Shown here one piece after another: positions 42,276 to 53,400 of a DNA stretch of 58,000 nucleotides; positions within the stretch are counted from its first letter, which is position 1, and every line of letters begins with the position of its first letter. The notes under the pieces are model-generated. The model searched no databases, was not told the origin of the DNA, and worked only from the letters and a program-made list of their open reading frames with translations. The stretch comes from Cryptomeria japonica (lineage: Eukaryota; Streptophyta; Pinopsida; Cupressales; Cupressaceae), in the NCBI RefSeq assembly GCF_030272615.1, contig NC_081412.1, positions 685,576,583-685,634,582 on the forward strand. The letters are read 5' to 3'. The position numbers and the translations under genes are program-made.

Positions 42276-44245
42276 TAACTGACATGATTGATTGGTTGAC
42301 TGCAGGAGTATCTGCCTATGTTGGAGTCACGGGAGAGATTCCCATCGACTCAGAGGTTGCGACCAGAGTTGTCGATTCAGGACATGATTTCTATTGAGGA
42401 GATGGGTCTCACACATGTGCTATATGTGCCCGAGTTTCGGGAAAACATGGGTTTGCTGACTGCACTGGCTGAGAGATGGCACTCAGAGACTTGCACGTTT
42501 CACTTGCATATGGGTGAGATGACAGTGACGCTTGAGGATGTCTATAGGATTCTGCATATTCTGATCGATGGAGAGTTGATCCCATATGATCGAGATGGTG
42601 ACAGGGAGGCACTGAGACGGGTATTCCAGGATCCCGGGTTGGAGATGCGAGCAGGTCACGTGGCATGGGATACCATGACCGCTACAGGTTTAGCTTTACC
42701 AGCTGTTATCGGAGGAGTCATCAGTGGGTACTTGTGTCCGGACAGAGCTACACGAGGATTGGCAGTTGGCTGGGGAGGGGCATTGGAGACACTGGTGACT
42801 GAGCACACCAGATATGCATGGGGGCCATGTGTCCTGGCCCATTTGTACTATGAGCTGCATCAGTTTGTGTACCACGGATCAGTGGGCTTGGGCTGCGGAG
42901 TGACTCTCCTACAGGTGTGGGCATATGAGCACCTGCCGATCACATGACCTATCCACTTCAGAGGCAGAGGGCATGGACGGAGCTTTGTGCATTTATACGA
43001 TATGATTACATCACAGCCTCGGATTGGTCGATTGGAGCATTGGAGACGCGTCATAGATGACATTAATATGGTTATCTGGAGGCCGTACCTGGGGTGCGAG
43101 GAGTGGGATGACAACGCATTGGAGCTACCCTATGCATTCAGGAGCAGGTATCTGATTGGGCGGACGCCCTATATTCTGGAGAGGCAGCTTGTTGACAGGG
43201 TATGCAGACAGTTCGGCAGGATTCAGCGGTTGCCACGAGGCTCGGGCATGTATGCCCGTATAGTCAGAGATCAGGTACAGTTCGGGCCGCTGTTATCATA
43301 TGATCAGGCCGTGACACAGCTGGTAGAGATAATGCCATTACCATGGGACATGTGGCCGGAGGTAGAGGATGCAGGGAGTACTCTGCATATTGGGCAGAGC
43401 ATCCCTTTCCGAGATTGACAGATCTGGGAGAGCTGTTGGAGGGAGAGGCTGGAGGGGATGATGATGATGATGGTGGAGGAGATGGAGGCAGGGGTCGATG
43501 GAGGCGGAGGGGAGTGGTGGGAGAGAGGCGAGTAGCACCTTGGAGGGAGGGAGGACAGGAGAGAGCAGCTCAGGTGGTGAGGGGTCGAGGTGGATTGCCC
43601 CTACATGTACCAGCAGCACAGGGTCCTAGAGCACAGGGACCTAGACAGGTGCAGGGACAGGGACAGGCACAGGGACAGGTACCTATTCAGGCACCTAGAC
43701 AGGTGCAGGCGGAGGCACAGGTACAGGCACCTGCAGAGGAGGAGCCACAGGCAGAGGCTGAGGGTGGAGATCCTGAGGAGGATGAGCTGCTAGAGCTGAG
43801 AGAGATCTGCCAGGGCCAGGCAGACGAGATTGCTGATTTGGTGCGGGAGAGGGATCGCCTCAGGATCAGGCTCAGGGACACAGAGCGGGAGAGAGACCAG
43901 GCCATTCAGAGATATACTGAGGCCGAGACAGCTCTGAGGGCAGGGAGGCGGGCAGCAGAGGATGCAGGGGCAGGCTACGCCTATGTGCTGCGAGCCGGAG
44001 AGGAGATCGCCTACTGGAGGGATCTGTACTATGGTGTCGTGCCAGCGGATCAGCGGGCGAGGAGCTTCCATAGATCATCGCGCATAGAGACGGCTACGGG
44101 AGGGAGTCGTAGGAGGCAGGCATCCAGCGGTGGGGTCATGGGTCCTCCACCACCACCAGACAGGCAGGGGGATCCTGGAGCAGGACCATCTAGAGCTCAG
44201 ACTCCGTCGAGGCTAGGCGGCTCCGAGGGAGGGAGTTCATCATAG

Positions 44246-45973
44246 CCATAGAGAGCTCCCCTTTGTATCAGTATATGTACCATTTTTGTATTGTAGACAC
44301 TTGCGGGTGATTTTGTAGCCATATGATTCTTTTGACATCATTGTATCATGACATTTTTGATTATATATGAGAGATGATCCATTTTTGCGGCAGCTATATG
44401 CATGTGTACCTTATGTGATGAGATGTTCTTATGTGATGCTTATGATATGAATGCTTATATGATGCAATGCAATATATTTTTGTTCTTTTATGTTGTATAT
44501 GTGATGCATGATGCAAATGTGAATGTATGTAATGCAAATGAATATGATAATGCAAATGATTATTTACATAATGAAAATGTGAGATGTGCTAACATGTGTT
44601 GTATGCAGGATGTGATGCAATTGTGATATCTATATGTATGTATGAAATGCTTATATGTGGTGATGTAGGTGTAACTATATGAAATGCAAATGTTTTTGGT
44701 GTGTCATTATACTCAGTCATGTGATAGCGGGCTACGCGGACTTGAGAAGGACGATGGAAGTCAATCAAGAAAGGGGGATGGAAGACAGAAGATATGAAAG
44801 TGAAAGAGCTTCTTGTGCGTTATCATCATTGAGCTTATTATGGCAAGTAGGTTATGACAATCGAGGCATATGTTTGACCCAGAAAGTCATTGTACCTGTT
44901 TGCATGGAGATAAGACAGTCACAAACAAGGAATGCCCCAGTTCATACTAGACTCACAGTGTCCTCATATCCTTGGACAAGTCATAGCATTACTAAGAGAC
45001 AATCCACAGACAGCAAATGCAAATAGGTGACGATACCCCATCCTCGCCTTTCTAGTCAAAGACATCCTGGAGATAGAATCTCTAGTCAAAGACATCCTGG
45101 AAAAGCTAAAAGACATGTCACCAAAAAGATAAAATCAAAAGAAAACCAAGACTCGACACCAACATCCACTGTAGTCCTCAAGTTTAGTGTCTCTTGTCAC
45201 TTGTATAAGTCATGTTTGATTGTGGTCACAATGTTCACTTTCACAAAAAGGATAGATTAACACTGAACCATATGTTGTCTGAGTCTGTTGAAAGATTTGA
45301 TTTTTTGTTGAAGCCCATTGTTGCTGCTGTGTCTCATCTAAAACTGACTGAATCCATGAAACTGATACTTTATTGCGGAGAAGATGAAACTTTATTGCGG
45401 ATCTGTGATGCAAATGTTGCTTTATTGCGGATTGTGCGCGGATAGACTTGAAGGAAGCTAGAAGAAACTGTACTCCTCGAAACATGTGATGTTCTTAGTT
45501 CCACACCCATTACTAGACGTAGGATTTGCCTTAGCCACAGATAGGATCTGATTTATTATGGATGGAAAGGGAGTGAAAAGGGAGGGTTACGGATGGCTAA
45601 CCAATCCTGGGTAGATCAATAACAAGCCATGATGGGAATGGGTAAGTTTATTATGAGTGAATAGGTTGTGAGTGTGTGCAAAGTGAAAGGATAAAAGTGA
45701 ATCCTGAAAGAAGAGAGGAGCAAAATCTCTACGCATAGTGCTGGTGACCCAGTTTTCACCATGGTACTTGCCCAGGACGCCACCGAAGTGGTTTTCACCG
45801 TTGGACGAAATTATTTCTCTTTACTTTTTTTCGATTTTTCAATTTTTTTGTGTCACAAGGTGCCTGTTTGCCAGGTTTTCACCATGTGACGATTTTTTTA
45901 TTTTATAATTTTTTTGTATTTTTGAATTTTTTTTGATTTTTTTGTGTTTTTGAATTAGGATATTCCGATGAGC
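44246..45973. other. E3 spacer between convergent PMD and pol
   Basis: Low-complexity text rich in ATG/TGCA words (44390-44640), a 28 bp direct repeat (CTAGTCAAAGACATCCTGGA near 45050 and 45083), three CTTTATTGCGGA copies at 45368-45432, and T-rich text with TTTTCACCATG words near 45750-45900. No supported gene; small frames lack recognisable domains. Confidence 0.6.
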
Positions 45974-46258
45974 TTATGTGTAGAACCTGCGAAGGTGCAT
46001 GCTATTGATAGGATCCTCTAAGGGTTCACCTTCTGTAGTTGAGAGCTGATATGCCCCAGATCCATATACCGTTGTAATGATGTAAGGACCAAGCCAGTTT
46101 GGTTCGAACTTGCCCTTCTTATCTTTGTCTTGCTGATTCTTGGGGTTCTCTCTGAGTACTAAGTCACCTACCCCAAATGTGCGAGGCTTAACTTTGTGAT
46201 TGTAACTGTGACTCATTCGTTGTTGGTAAGCCTTGAGATGATTAAAAGCAGTGTGCCT
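45974..46258 (-). CDS. pol: E3 pol: integrase C-terminus with GPY/F
   Basis: Continues pol in the same register after TGA at 46259-46261, which replaces an expected Arg-type codon. It has SYNHKVKPRTFGVGDLVL and NWLGPYIITTVYGSGAYQL, the GPY/F module, and ends MHLRRFYT. Without read-through of the stop it would not be made as part of the polyprotein. Confidence 0.9.
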   Translation of the reverse strand, partial: RHTAFNHLKAYQQRMSHSYNHKVKPRTFGVGDLVLRENPKNQQDKDKKGKFEPNWLGPYIITTVYGSGAYQLSTTEGEPLEDPINSMHLRRFYT

Positions 46259-47983
46259 TCATTCCTCCAGCAGTTCTAGTTCTTGTAAGCGAGAGACCCT
46301 GTAGTCTTCATCATTGATTATGTTTCTCAAGGAGACCCGTAAAGAAGGTAGCTCGACCTCAATAGGCAAGATGGCTTCAGAGCCGTAGACAAGTGAGTAG
46401 GGTGTAGCTCCTGTAGGTGTGCGGACACTTGTGCGGTAGGCCCAAAGTGCAGGATTGAGTTGGATATGCCAGTTACGGCCAGCGTCGTCGACTGTCTTTT
46501 TAAGGATTTTGAGAATTGTTTTATTAGACGCCTCAGCTTGGCCATTACCTTGGGGGTAATATGGTGTGGAGAAACAATGGGAGATATGGAAGCGCTCACA
46601 GAGTTCACGAACATCCTGATTTTTGAAGGGACGCCCGTTATCAGTAATAATGGAAGTAGAAATCCTGTATCGGCAAATGATGTAGTTCAGGATGAAGGTA
46701 GCGATTTGTTTCCCAGTAACTTGTGTGAGAGGCACGACTTCAATCCACTTTGTAAAATACTCTGTGGCTGTGATAATGAATTTATGTCCATTGGAAGAAG
46801 GAGGGTGAATCTTGCCTATGAGATCGAGTCCCCACTGACAAAAGGGCCAAGGAGACGCAAGTGGTTGTAGTTCCTGTGCTGGTGCATGTATGAGGTCTCC
46901 ATGAATTTGACACTGCTTACACTTCTTGACAAACTGATATGCATCTTTTTCCATAGTAGGCCAGTAGTATCCAGTCCTGATGAGTTTCTTGGCCAAGGTA
47001 GGACCACTAGTATGCGGACCACATATCCCTTCATGCACTTCTCGTAACGCAATTTGAGCTTCGTCATTCTCTAAACATCTAAGAAGGGTGCCATCTAGAC
47101 CTCGTCGGTATAGGATATCTGCTAAAATGACGTATCGAGAGGATTGGCGAATGAAAGTGCGGCGTTGATTGTTTGATAGATCGGGAGGTAAGATATTGTC
47201 GCAAAGGTATGTGAATATGGGACCATATAACTGGGATTCAGGACCAACAACGCATATCATTTCCATAGGAGTGATCTCATATGACGGAATCAGCAGGTTG
47301 TCTACCAGGAATTCATAGCAGATCTCATTTTGCGGTAGATCAATGAGCGAAGCAATTGTAGCCATGGCATCAGCAGCGCGATTCTGTTCTCTTGGTATCT
47401 GCTCAAACTCTATCTTTGCAAAGTGCTGTTTCAGATCATCTACCAGTTGTTTGTAAGGCATTAGCTTTTCATCTTTTGTTTGATAATCATCAGTTGCTTG
47501 ACAGATGACAAGTTGAGAATCCCCAAAAACACGAAGTTCTTGGATCTTCCATTGAACTGCAATTCTTAACCCAGTTGTTAATGTCTCATATTCCGCTATA
47601 TTGTTAGTGCACGGAAATGATAAGCGGTATGACTTTGGTATAGAATCACCTTGGGGAGTTATAAAGAGTATACCCGCTCCTGCCCCGTGCTGTGTGTATG
47701 AGCCGTCAAAATATAATTGCCATGGCTTTGCAGGTGATATTGTTAGAATGGACTCATCTGGAAATTCTGACTGTAGAGGAGCATCATCTATCATGGGAGC
47801 ATCTTCCAATTGGTCTGCAATGGCTTGTCCTTTGATTGCTTTTCTGTCCATGTATTCAATGTCGAATTCACTCAAAATCATTACCCACTTGGCCAGTCGC
47901 CCAGTAAGTGTAGCTTTGTTGAGAAGATATTTTAGTGGATCAATTCTGGCAATCAACTTAGTCTTGTGAGTGAGCATATAATG
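46259..47983 (-). CDS. pol: E3 pol: second RNase H and integrase
   Basis: Begins just after an in-frame TGA at 47984. It contains the end of the RT-linked RNase H (residues to about 50), the additional Tat-type RNase H (WQLYFDGSYTQHGAGAG, NNIAEYETL, FGDSQLVI, NRAADAMA; about residues 86-210), then integrase with the H-H-C-C finger (KKCKQC) and the DDE triad in LDLIGK, ITDNG and GQAEAS. TGA at 46259 ends it before the GPY/F module. All catalytic residues I can check are present. Confidence 0.93.
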   Translation of the reverse strand, partial: HYMLTHKTKLIARIDPLKYLLNKATLTGRLAKWVMILSEFDIEYMDRKAIKGQAIADQLEDAPMIDDAPLQSEFPDESILTISPAKPWQLYFDGSYTQHGAGAGILFITPQGDSIPKSYRLSFPCTNNIAEYETLTTGLRIAVQWKIQELRVFGDSQLVICQATDDYQTKDEKLMPYKQLVDDLKQHFAKIEFEQIPREQNRAADAMATIASLIDLPQNEICYEFLVDNLLIPSYEITPMEMICVVGPESQLYGPIFTYLCDNILPPDLSNNQRRTFIRQSSRYVILADILYRRGLDGTLLRCLENDEAQIALREVHEGICGPHTSGPTLAKKLIRTGYYWPTMEKDAYQFVKKCKQCQIHGDLIHAPAQELQPLASPWPFCQWGLDLIGKIHPPSSNGHKFIITATEYFTKWIEVVPLTQVTGKQIATFILNYIICRYRISTSIITDNGRPFKNQDVRELCERFHISHCFSTPYYPQGNGQAEASNKTILKILKKTVDDAGRNWHIQLNPALWAYRTSVRTPTGATPYSLVYGSEAILPIEVELPSLRVSLRNIINDEDYRVSRLQELELLEE

Positions 47984-49030
47984 TCATAATTTTTGTGAAG
48001 CAAAGACCACAGCGAGACATGCACGCTCGATTGGTGTGTAGTTTAACTCATATCCCACCAATGTGCGACTGATATAGTAGACTGCTTTTTCCTTGCCGTC
48101 AGGTATTTGTTGTGCTAGGAGTGCCCCCAGTGCTGTCGGAGTAGCTGATATGTAAAGTAGCAATGGTTGATCTGGAATTGGTGGCATCAAAACTGGCGGG
48201 TTCAAAAGATAATCTTTGAGCATCTTAAAATCTTGTTGACAGTTTTCATCCCATTTGAACTTGATGTTTTTGTGTAGCAGGTGCTGGAAAGGATTACACT
48301 TATCTGCAAGTTGTGCTATGAATCTTCGTATGGACTGGAGTCTCCCTTGTAAAGATCGAAGTTGACTGATATTCTTGGGTGGCGGCATGTCCAAGATAGC
48401 CTTGACTTTTGCTAGATCAGCTTCTATTCCTCTTTTAGACACAATGAATTCTAGGAGCTTCCCGGAGGTTACTCCAAAGACACATTTCTTTGGGTTTAAT
48501 CTTACCTTGTATTTTTCCAGTCTATCAAAGACAACTGAAAGTATGTCCAAGTGTGTGTCTCTATCTATTGATTTTCCCAAAAGATCGTCAACATAATCTT
48601 CCACGGTTATGTGCATGAGATCATGAAAAATAGTGGTCATCGCTCTTTGATAAGTGGCGCCTGCATTTTTCAGCCCAAAGGGCATGACATTCCAACAGAA
48701 GGTTCCCCATGGACAAGTGAATGATGTTTTATGTTGATCTTCAGGTGCAATCCTGATTTGATTATATCCAGAAAATCCATCCATTAAAGATAACATTTCA
48801 TGGCCTACTGTGAGATCAATGATCAAGTCAATGTTTGGTAATGGGAAATCGTCCTTTGGACAAGCCTTGTTGATATCTCTGAAGTCTGTACATATTCGGA
48901 TGCTGCGATCCGGTTTGCTGACAGGTACTAAATTGGAAATCCATTCAGGATAATCAATTGGGCGTATGAATCCGACATCCAATAATTTCTCTAGCTCTGC
49001 CTGGACTAGCAATGCCACTTGTGGATGCAT
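47984..49030 (-). CDS. pol: E3 pol: reverse transcriptase
   Basis: RT with FRDINKACPKDDFPLPNID, MDGFSGYNQI, FCWNVMPFGLKNAGATYQR and catalytic YVDD near residue 145, then the RT-linked RNase H (PLLLYISATPTALGALLAQ, YYISRTL). It is bounded by two nonsense codons: TAG at 49043-49045 upstream (CAG expected) and TGA at 47984-47986 (CGA expected, Arg in E1 LRHYLL). Both fit C to T changes. Otherwise intact. Confidence 0.94.
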   Translation of the reverse strand: MHPQVALLVQAELEKLLDVGFIRPIDYPEWISNLVPVSKPDRSIRICTDFRDINKACPKDDFPLPNIDLIIDLTVGHEMLSLMDGFSGYNQIRIAPEDQHKTSFTCPWGTFCWNVMPFGLKNAGATYQRAMTTIFHDLMHITVEDYVDDLLGKSIDRDTHLDILSVVFDRLEKYKVRLNPKKCVFGVTSGKLLEFIVSKRGIEADLAKVKAILDMPPPKNISQLRSLQGRLQSIRRFIAQLADKCNPFQHLLHKNIKFKWDENCQQDFKMLKDYLLNPPVLMPPIPDQPLLLYISATPTALGALLAQQIPDGKEKAVYYISRTLVGYELNYTPIERACLAVVFASQKL

Positions 49031-49042
49031 TTTCCTTAATTT

Positions 49043-50449
49043 CTACTTTACTGGTTTTGCCCCCGGTTTGACTGTTAAATGATGCATCACCAAATCCGGG
49101 TCTAGCCCAGGCATATCCGTGTAAGACCATGCGAAGTTGATTTGTCGTCCCTTAAGGAAGCTTATGAATTTTGCTCTCTCGGCCTCTGTCAATGATTGAG
49201 CCAAAAATATGTTGTGTGGAACCTCTGTTGTACCAATGTTTGTCTTTATAGTCTCCTCTACCAACATGGATGATTTTTCCTCGTATGATGCTGGGAGAAT
49301 GTCGAGCCTTCCATCTTCGGGCGCCTCAGAGAGGTTTTCACCCTCAGATACGTCCTTTCTTTTTACTTTTTTGGAGTTAGATAGCGCCACAGTGTGGTTT
49401 TCGCCATAAGACCCTTGTTTTGTTTTTATTTTCACATTTTTGCGACTAGAAGGCCCGACACCTTTACCAAAGTATGCTATGTTGTTGAGCTCTATGGCAT
49501 ATCCTGCTTTGTGGTCTCTAGGGGGAAGATCATCTCGAATGCCAAGGTAGTCGATAATAGCTTCGTCATTTTGAAATGTATCAAATTGTGCTGGTCCTTC
49601 ATGATCCCAGTCAATGAGTTGGGGGTGAACAAGGGGAAGGTCATTAGTGTTTTCAGAGTTTGCAGGACTAATAGTGAAGATGTGGTTATATTCAGGTATG
49701 TCAAGGAAATCGTCGAGGTCATCGATGGCACTCTCCTCATCCATTTCGATCATGAGCAAATCCAAATTGTCATCACTAGTAGAGCCTTCTGGGACAGGTG
49801 TCCTCATCCTATGTGATCTTGACCTAGGACCTTGAAACGAAGCTTGTGCGGGATCCTTATGGGTTGGTTCTTGACCAACTCTGAACTTTTTGTAAAATTC
49901 CTCCTCCTCTGTGGGTTCATCTGGCTCTCTGAATGTTTCAGTGAGCTCATAGTCACTGGAGGATTTGTCTGAACCCCATTCCCATTCGTTGGAATCTGTG
50001 GAATAGTAATCTTCTTGTTGAACTTCGGCAACTTTGATTCGCCATACCTCTTTTGTTCTTTTATTATGTAGTCTGGGATTCAGAAAACCAAGCCCCTTGG
50101 AGCGTTCCCTTCTTGTAGTTAGCTCAAGTTGCAAGGGCTCCATGACACCTTCTTTGCGTAACCCGAGAGGGCTTTTTCCATCATACCCGAATTTTTGTAG
50201 AATTTTAAAGCCTTTGCCATAGTTCTCACAGGGTATAATAGTCTGATCATGTGTGTCCTCTTCAACGTCCTTATAGAGCATTTTATATAAATTTTCTTCT
50301 TCTAGTTCACCCCATTTTTGAAAGATGGTAGGATCCCATTGGAGTATCATGATGGAGATTTGCTTGTTAGGATGTGGCCTCCCATATTCCTTGGGAGAGG
50401 TCATGACTTGTCGTAAAAACATTGTTTGATTCAAAGTGTATTCTCCCAT
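49043..50449 (-). CDS. pol: E3 pol: G-patch segment and linker before RT
   Basis: 468 residues. Near residues 75-115 is a G-patch-like series, YGKGFKILQKFGYDG then LGL and Glu-Gly and LGF. An acidic, Ser-rich linker follows, then HHLTVKPGAKPVK leading into RT. The frame overlaps gag-pro by 19 bp in the -1 register; the ATG at 50449 is simply the first after the overlap. The sister elements E2 and E4 have the same segment, which marks a stable protease-G-patch-RT order. Confidence 0.85.
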   Translation of the reverse strand: MGEYTLNQTMFLRQVMTSPKEYGRPHPNKQISIMILQWDPTIFQKWGELEEENLYKMLYKDVEEDTHDQTIIPCENYGKGFKILQKFGYDGKSPLGLRKEGVMEPLQLELTTRRERSKGLGFLNPRLHNKRTKEVWRIKVAEVQQEDYYSTDSNEWEWGSDKSSSDYELTETFREPDEPTEEEEFYKKFRVGQEPTHKDPAQASFQGPRSRSHRMRTPVPEGSTSDDNLDLLMIEMDEESAIDDLDDFLDIPEYNHIFTISPANSENTNDLPLVHPQLIDWDHEGPAQFDTFQNDEAIIDYLGIRDDLPPRDHKAGYAIELNNIAYFGKGVGPSSRKNVKIKTKQGSYGENHTVALSNSKKVKRKDVSEGENLSEAPEDGRLDILPASYEEKSSMLVEETIKTNIGTTEVPHNIFLAQSLTEAERAKFISFLKGRQINFAWSYTDMPGLDPDLVMHHLTVKPGAKPVK

Positions 50450-53400
50450 GCCTTTTTTTGAAACTTGGCTCTAAGTTCACCTTGTTTGGATGTCAAGGGC
50501 TTTAATGACTCAGGATCAATATATGCTGAAGAAGGAGTAGCCTCACGATTGCTGGGGATGATAGTCTCAGTATGTGATCTCAAGTTATTACAATATATGA
50601 ATGGATTTGGATCACCATTGACGGTCACTTCAACTCCATTGTGAGGAAACTTAATGCACTGATGGTATGTTGATGGGACTGCCCTCATTTCATGAATCCA
50701 TGGACGTCCTAGCAATATGTTATACGTGAGATCTAGATCTAGGACTTGACAAACCACATCCTTTGTGACTGGCCCTATTCTTAGTGGTAAGGTGACCGTG
50801 CCCTTGGACGAGCGCTCTTCATCATCATAAGCCTTAATGGTGATTTGGTTTGTAGAATTTACAGCTTTGTCAGAATATCCCAATTGTCTGATGGTACTCA
50901 AGGTAGAAATATTAAGACCTGCTCCTCCATCTATCAGGACTCGCTTTATTCGATGTTTATGTATGAAGGCTTCAACATGTAGAGGTGCATTATGTGGCTG
51001 ACTTATGGAGGCGTCATCGGCTTCTGTGAATGTGAGGGAGTGTGGAACGGATAGGTATCCCACCATGGCTTGAAACTGGTCCACATTCAGATCAGTAGGG
51101 ATGGCAGTATCTCTCAAGATTTTGTCAAGGATAGCTTTATGTGCAGGAGATATACGTAAGAGCTCAAGAATAGAGATGAGTGCAGGTGTCTTCCCTAGTT
51201 GTTCTACAAGGTCGTACTCAGGCTTGGTTGATGAAAGATTTGTATTCTTAGTGGAGGCACCTGACAAGGTAATCTTACCTCGATGGGTTGTAACATGACA
51301 TTCAGAGGTAGATTCGGACGAAGATCCCACACCTTTTAGGACAATTTTGGGTCTCTGAGAAGGGTTCTCAGGATTTTTGTTCTTGATAGTAATAGTAGAG
51401 ATATGATTGTCCATTGAGATGTGATTGATAGTAGAATCATAATTGTAAGGTGCTCTAGTGTAATTGGCTTGATCATCTATGACTTTGCCTTTTCCTTTGT
51501 CATGTTTTGGGAATGGTTCCTTAAACATCTCATGTTCTTGATTAGATGAATGTCCCTCAATCTCTATATCTCCTCTGTCAATGAGATCTTGCACAATGTT
51601 TTTCAATCGATGGCAATTACCTGTCTTGTGACCCTTGCTCTTATGAAACTCACAAAACTCATCATCATTCCACCAATTTGGTTTTAGCTTTGGTTCATAA
51701 GGAGGAAAATCTAGAACTGTAATCACTTTGTTTGCCACAAGCTTTTTGAATACTGATTCAAGTGGTTCTCCCAATGGAGTGTACTTCCTTCGTGGTCTAG
51801 AAGTTGTTTGAGTGTTCACCTGATTGTTGGTAGAACTTGATCCAGAAAAGACAAACTTTGGTCTCACTGTATTGGCATCACCAACACCATCATTAACCGT
51901 GTTCTTGTTCTTATTCCAAAATTTTGGTTTGTCCTTTCCTTTGAAGTCCTCTTTGTTTTCTTTGAATAGTTTGATAACTCCTTGTTCAATTAAGACCTTT
52001 TCTGTTGCTAGGCCCTTTTCAATGACATCCTTGAATGTAGACAAACAAGCTTTTCTGAGATCATAGCCAATAGCCTTATTAACATTTTGAGTGAACATTT
52101 CTACCATTTGTTTCTGTGGGATTTCGCAAGAGCATCTGCTAGCTAAATTTCTCCATCTTTGTAAAAATGTTGCGAAAGATTCTCCTTCCTTTTGTTTCGT
52201 ATTGCACAAGGTAGTAACTGAGACATCTGTTTCAATGTTGTAGGAGAAATGCTGAATGAATGCCTCTGCTAAGTCGCCCCATGACTTAATACCAGGAGGT
52301 AATTGAGAAAACCATTCCATAGCTTGATCGCCTAGGCTCTGTGGGAATAACCTCATCAAGTATGTTTCTTCTGCCGCTACCTCAATGCAAGCTGTGAAGA
52401 ATTGTCTTATGTGTGCTTTGGGGTCTCCTCTCCCTCTATATTTGTCAAATTTTGGCGTTACAAAGTGTGGAGGAAATGGAGGCATTGGAATGCTCTTATC
52501 AAAGGGATAAGGACATATATCTCTCATAGTGTATGTAGGTTTTGGTGTACTCATGTCCTCCATTTTCTTTTGTAGATCTCTAATTTGTTGCTCCAAATTA
52601 TTCTTAGGAGGAGATGGATTTCTTGTAGCATACCCCATGTTTGAAACACCCATTTGAGGAGGAGCTTGTTGCATGTATGGATGATACTGATCGTAGACAT
52701 GTCCATATGGAGGTCTATATTGTTGCGACATGTATGGAGCACTTGGCATAACTTCTTGTTGGGGCACCCCATATCTGTTTTGTGTGTATAAATCATATTC
52801 AATAGGCCTTTCATTTTCCATTGTGTTGCCCCCAATTTTGACATGACGTCTCCTTGTGTCAAAATTTTGAGGATGTCCTTGAGTATCCACTTGTTTTGAT
52901 TGATTCATACCTTGAGCATGTGATTGAGCATAAGGCCTCCATGATGGTCCTTGAGTGTAAGTATCATATGTTTGAGCTTGTGTATGTGGGATTGTTGGCT
53001 TTTGAAGCAAAGCTGATGGTGACTCCGGCATCATATTATTCGGTCCTCTATTTCCTCCACTATTTGGTCTCCTTTGATCCATGTTGGGTTGAATTTGTTG
53101 TGAGGGTCGACTTTCCATAAGTTGAGATAAGTCAAAATCATGCGGTATTTTAGCTCCACTTTGTGCCATCATGTTTAAAAAGTATTGTCGATCTCTCCTC
53201 ATTATCTCTTCAACCAATCTATTGAATTGAGGATCCATTATGGATTCTTGTATGTCTGCTAATAGTATTGAAGAATTGTCCACTGTGTCATTGTGTGTAG
53301 CATTGTTGTTTATAGTGTTTGTGCTTTCCACATTTGGATTGTGTCTATAAACATTCATGTCTGGTAATGAAGTGTGCTCAGGATTGTAGAATAGATCATT

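Larger units (their letters stand above)
41434..44245 (+). pseudogene. E3 antisense plant mobile domain (PMD) gene
   Basis: Exon 1 (41434-41499, 22 codons, RFDRVRRFQRP) splices at GGTAAGTA to exon 2 at 42306 after TTGACTGCAG, phase 0. The PMD includes LTALAERWHSETCTFHLHMGE, VTLEDVYRILHIL, GYLCPDRATRGLAVGW, YAWGPCVLAHLYYELHQ and WRRVIDDINMVIW. A TGA at 42945 (probably CGA before) is the only stop in about 370 codons of the domain. A register change near 43350-43375 leads into the tail (43343-44245): acidic/Gly tract, Gln/Ala/Pro-rich repeats, a coiled coil (ELREICQGQADEIADLVRER) and MGPPPPPDRQGDPGAGPS. It is convergent with pol and starts 345 bp inside the 3' LTR. PMD proteins are linked to gene silencing and transposons; this one's role is unknown. 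Confidence 0.85.

Noticed and set aside
46460-46870. 136-codon plus-strand frame
   Set aside because: Complement of E3 integrase; no domain of its own.
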